Shown here: piece after piece, positions 39,248 to 41,959 of the stretch | Numbering within the stretch: the first letter of the stretch is position 1 | Layout: every line of letters begins with the position of its first letter | Origin: Thermaurantiacus tibetensis | GTDB lineage: Bacteria; Pseudomonadota; Alphaproteobacteria; Sphingomonadales; Sphingomonadaceae | Direction: 5' to 3' | Length of the DNA stretch: 41,959 nt | Assembly (NCBI RefSeq): GCF_015354055.1 | Contig: NZ_JACHTM010000006.1 | Coordinates: forward strand, 1 to 41,959 | Program-made: the position numbers and the translations under genes | The notes under the pieces: model-generated | Told to the model about the DNA's origin: nothing | What the model saw: the letters and a program-made list of their open reading frames with translations, nothing else | Databases searched by the model: none

Positions 39248-39307
39248 TGAAGTCGCGGCAGAAGGCGCGGGAAGGACCCACAGGGTCGTGGCGACGGCCT
39301 CGACTTA

Positions 39308-40169
39308 GAGTTTGATTCAAAACCATTGTGATAGATTTGTTGTTCTTGCGATGCGGTGTGCGAAGAGCTGGATTGAGGCGATGAACAGCCATGCGGTGGC
39401 CGAGGCGATGGTCTGCTCGAAGTCCTTGGCGAGGCGGCGGTTGCGACCGAGCCAGGGAAAGGTTCGCTCAACGACTTAGCGTCTGGGCAAGACCTTGAAG
39501 CCCTTGGCGTGGTCGGACCGCTTGATGATCTCGACCGTCCATTTCCCGATCTTGCGCAGCGCCTGACGAAGCTTGTCGCCGGCATAGCCACCATCTGCAA
39601 AGATGTGCCGCAGCCAAGGGTGACGGCGGATGATCTCGGCTAAGACGAGCGGTGCACCATCACGGTCCTGGACATCGGCGGTATGGATCACGGCATGAAC
39701 GAGATTGCCATCGGTGTCGGTCACGAGGTGCCGCTTGCGGCCCTTGATCTTCTTGCCCGCATAGTAGCCCCTTGGCCCGCCGCTCTCGGTGGTTTTGACG
39801 CTTTGGCTGTCGATCACGCCGGCGCTCGGAGAGGCCTCGCGTCCGACCGCTTCCCGTGCGATCAGCAGCAGGGCGTGATTGAGCGAGAGCCACAGACCAT
39901 TGTCGCGCCACAGGTAGAACCAGCGCCGCACCGTCGAGACCGGAGGAAAGCAGGGCGGCAACATCCGCCAAGGCAGCCCGCCACGTAGCAAAAACAGGAT
40001 CGCCCCGATGATTCGCCGCAGCGGCCATTTGCGCGGTCGCCCTACACGACCAGGCGCCGGAAGGAACGGCTCCAGCACGGCCCATTCCGCATCAGTCAAA
40101 TCGCTTGGCAAAGCCAAGTCGGCACAGGCATACTGCGCTCGGGTGGTGTCAGTCCACATCGTTGAACTC
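39308..40169 (-). mobile_element. IS5-family insertion sequence, inactivated
   Basis: Element of about 860 bp with the transposase in one gene. Read inward, one end begins GAGTTTGATTCAAAACC and the other GAGTTCAACGATG; only the first five bases and scattered positions match, so the terminal repeats are short or decayed. Flanking bases show no clear target duplication. It touches the IS256-like element that starts at 40170. Confidence 0.6.
39317..40159 (-). pseudogene. IS5-family transposase with premature stop
   Basis: The frame runs from MWTDTTRAQYACADLALPSD with DLTDAEW, GRPRKWPLRRIIGAILFLLRGG, DDE residues in VIDSQSVKTTESGG and FADGGYAGDKLR. It stops at a TAA (39478-39476) and then continues in the same frame, without a shift, for 53 more codons: VVERTFPWLGRNRRLAKDFE and TIASATAWLFIASIQLFA, ending at TGA 39319-39317. 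The Tyr/Glu signature region with the final catalytic Glu (VVERTF) is therefore cut off; the codon replaced is normally a Trp. A pseudogene unless read through. Confidence 0.88.
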
Positions 40170-41588
40170 GATAGTGTCCCCCGTCGTGGTGTAGCGGAGC
40201 CGACCTTCGAAGAGGTGAGGGCTTGATCAGGTTGCCACGGCGGACAGCCTGACGGTGGGATTGTCGGTGAGGCGGGCGAGTGTTTCCAGCGCCATGTATC
40301 GTCTTGCGACTGCCCATTCGTCGTTGGTCTCGAGCATCAGCGCGCCGACGAGGCGGATGATGGCTTCGTCGTTGGGGACCCGAAAGGCGGCGAAGCCGAC
40401 ATGCCGATGACGTCGGCGCGCTGCTTCCCCTCGCGGTTCACCCGCTCCAGCGGGTTCGTGCTGGCGATCTGGGCCCAATGTTCGCGGGGGAAGGATATGT
40501 AGCCAGCACGTCGTCACGGGAGCTGTCCATCAGCGCGCCGAGTTTGGGCTGCCTCTCGCGGAGCGCGTCCGCAAAGATATCCCACTGTGTCTCGGCCTCA
40601 ACCTTGGTCGCTTGCGCGACGATCGTCTTCAGCATCGCCGCGACCGCGGTGCGCTGCTTGGCCGGGGCATGGGCCAGGGCGTTCCTCATCCAGTGAATGC
40701 GGCACCTCTGGCGGGTGGCGTTGAAGACCCGACGTGCCGCAGCCCGCAGGCCCTTGTGGTCGTCGGCGATCACCAGCTTGACGCCACGTAGGCCCCGGTC
40801 GGCCAGGGACCGCAGGAACTCGGTCCAGAACGTCTCGGCCTCCGAGGGACCGGTGGCGACGCCGAGCACTTCACGCGCGCCGCCCTCGTTCACGGCGACG
40901 GCGATTATCACCGCTCGGCTGGCGATCCGCCCGCCTTCGCGGACCTTGAGGTCGGTCGCATCGAGCCAGAGATAGGGCCATCCGCCCTCCAGCGGCCGCG
41001 CCAGGAAGGCATTCACCCGCTCGTCGATCTCGGCGCAGCGCCGGCTGACCTCGCTCTTCGACATGCCGCCCGCGCCCATGGCCTTGACCAAATCGTCGAC
41101 GGCGCGCGTCGAGACGCCGTGGACGCAGGCCTCCTGGATCACGGCCACGAGCGCCTTCTTCGCCGTCCGGCGCGGCTCCAGGAAGCTGGGGAAGTCGCTG
41201 CCCTTCCGGAGCTTGGGGATCTCCAGCGCGATCCGCCCGGCACGGGTCTCCCAGTCGCGGTCGCGGTATCCGTTGCGCTGCACCTCCCGCATCGGCGTGC
41301 GCGCGCCCTTGGCCGCGCCTGTCCGGCCCTCGACCTCGGCCTCCATGATCCGCTCGGCCGCGAACGCCAGCATCTCGCGCACAAGATCGCCGTGGGCCTG
41401 CTTCTCAACCAGCTCGATCAGCGCCATTCTTTCTCCGGTCATCGTCGTCTCCGTTGTCGGTTCCAGGTCTCGCAACCCGAACCTTCTCCGAAGATCGGCG
41501 GTGACCACCAGCGTCACCCGCGGCCGCGCGCTGCCCTACCCCAGAGGCTCCCCCCGCAGCCTCCTACGCCACCAACCGGGACACTGCC
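40170..41588 (-). mobile_element. IS256-family insertion sequence, inactivated
   Basis: About 1.42 kb. Its outer ends are imperfect inverted repeats: inward from 40170 GATAGTGTCCCCCGTCGTGG and inward from 41588 GGCAGTGTCCCGGTTGGTGG; 18 of 25 bases match (40170-40194 against 41564-41588). The flanks TTGAACTC and TTAACTCC share only AACTC, so no clean 8-9 bp duplication. The left end abuts the IS5-like element. Confidence 0.7.
40227..41442 (-). pseudogene. IS256-family (mutator-type) transposase, frameshifted
   Basis: Starts at [15 protein letters not shown] (ATG 41442; a longer frame to 41517 precedes it). The intact part has the family signature: [33 protein letters not shown] (first Asp), [13 protein letters not shown]-like [18 protein letters not shown] (second Asp). 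At about 40498 a base is missing (VLA then TYPSP instead of [19 protein letters not shown]), and at about 40400 the frame changes again before FRVPNDEAIIRLVGALMLE and the TGA at 40229-40227. It is inactive. Confidence 0.88.
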
Positions 41589-41959
41589 TTAACTCCAAAA
41601 GTTTTTTGCAAAACCTCAGAATCAGCGACCCGGGCTCGCGTCAAGCTAACCCGCTGACACCGCGCAATTTAATTTCAGACCAGGTTCTTTGGCAAGATGA
41701 CCCGCTCGATACTGGCGGTGAAGGCATCGCAGATGATCAGGCCATATCGCACCATGGGTTCGACAATGCCGATGTTCATGAGGCCGGCGTTGGCAGGGAG
41801 GCGACTTCCGGTGACCGTGTGGGATCCCGGCGCGCAGCCGACGACCCCGAGACGCCAAGGCGGACACCCAGGTGAAGGACCGGACGGCGTGGGTAGTTCG
41901 GGCTGCGCTCAGGCGCCCGTGGCGACCCCCTCGTGCGCGGGCATCGGCACGCGGCCGGC
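41589..41959. other. no assignable gene
   Basis: A 34-codon minus-strand frame (41675-41779, MNIGIVEPMVRYGLIICDAF...) is open and longer upstream, but has no recognizable product. The final 200 bases have mixed short frames only. Possibly a decayed remnant next to the IS cluster. Confidence 0.4.

Noticed and set aside
40160-41600. Target-site duplications around the IS5-like and IS256-like elements
   Set aside because: Flanks share only short imperfect stretches (AACTC), not a clean duplication.
41675-41779. 34-codon frame MNIGIVEPMVRYGLIICDAF...
   Set aside because: Too short and unrecognized; may be a decayed fragment beside the IS cluster.
1-41959. CRISPR arrays, tRNA/rRNA genes, riboswitches
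   Set aside because: No regularly spaced repeats, no tRNA-like or rRNA sequence, and no recognizable riboswitch consensus were seen.

Overview
The window is high-GC DNA with long translationally coupled operons, GTG/ATG starts, a TonB receptor, Tat-type leaders and IS5/IS256/IS630-type transposase remains. This suggests a Gram-negative proteobacterium, most likely an alphaproteobacterium; I cannot name the genus. A truncated relaxase gene near the left end and IS remains at both edges suggest an accessory region (plasmid or integrated mobilizable element).

Layout. 1-203: end of an IS5-like element. 488-3023 (minus): three coupled envelope genes, including an M48 metalloprotease. 3161-4619 (minus): mobilization remnant (relaxase plus ribbon-helix-helix protein). 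4976-10841 (plus): ubiX followed by a complete Dpp/Opp-type ABC importer. 10661-16995 (minus): Tat-exported molybdenum hydroxylase, sulfatase-modifying-factor-like protein, Tat-exported FAD amine oxidase, [2Fe-2S] subunit and methyltransferase 1. 17095-22195 (plus): MFS exporter and a second Opp-type importer without a binding protein. 22164-26799 (minus): aldehyde dehydrogenase, UbiD decarboxylase, small zinc ribbon, haem-oxygenase-like diiron protein and SDR. 26862-27209 (minus): small coiled-coil protein 1, divergent from a GntR/HutC regulator (27334-28224, plus). 28119-33365 (minus): Rieske oxygenase, methyltransferase 2, coiled-coil protein 2, beta-propeller and an orphan peptide-binding lipoprotein. 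33525-36061 (plus): nitrilase-fold protein and amine oxidase 2. 36148-39050 (plus): TonB receptor and cytochrome c. 39063-41588: an IS cluster of three broken elements. 41589-41959: no assignable gene.

Main inference: 4976-39050 looks like one co-regulated system. A 19-bp degenerate element (CATCATnnnGTCATnACGA-like) occurs next to the first gene of nearly every transcription unit: ubiX, the molybdenum hydroxylase/MFS divergent pair, the aldehyde dehydrogenase operon, the Rieske/nitrilase divergent pair, and the TonB receptor. The GntR regulator in the middle is the obvious candidate to bind it. The gene set suggests uptake of a small organic or peptide-like molecule (TonB receptor, two Opp importers), oxidation in the periplasm (molybdenum hydroxylase, amine oxidases, cytochrome c) and cytoplasmic processing (prenylated-FMN decarboxylase, Rieske oxygenase, diiron enzyme, dehydrogenases, methyltransferases). 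The substrate cannot be read from the sequence, and a biosynthetic role is not excluded. Several parts occur as diverged pairs (methyltransferases, amine oxidases, coiled-coil proteins, importers/binding proteins), and two enzyme-like proteins (nitrilase fold, SUMF1 fold) lack the usual catalytic cysteine.
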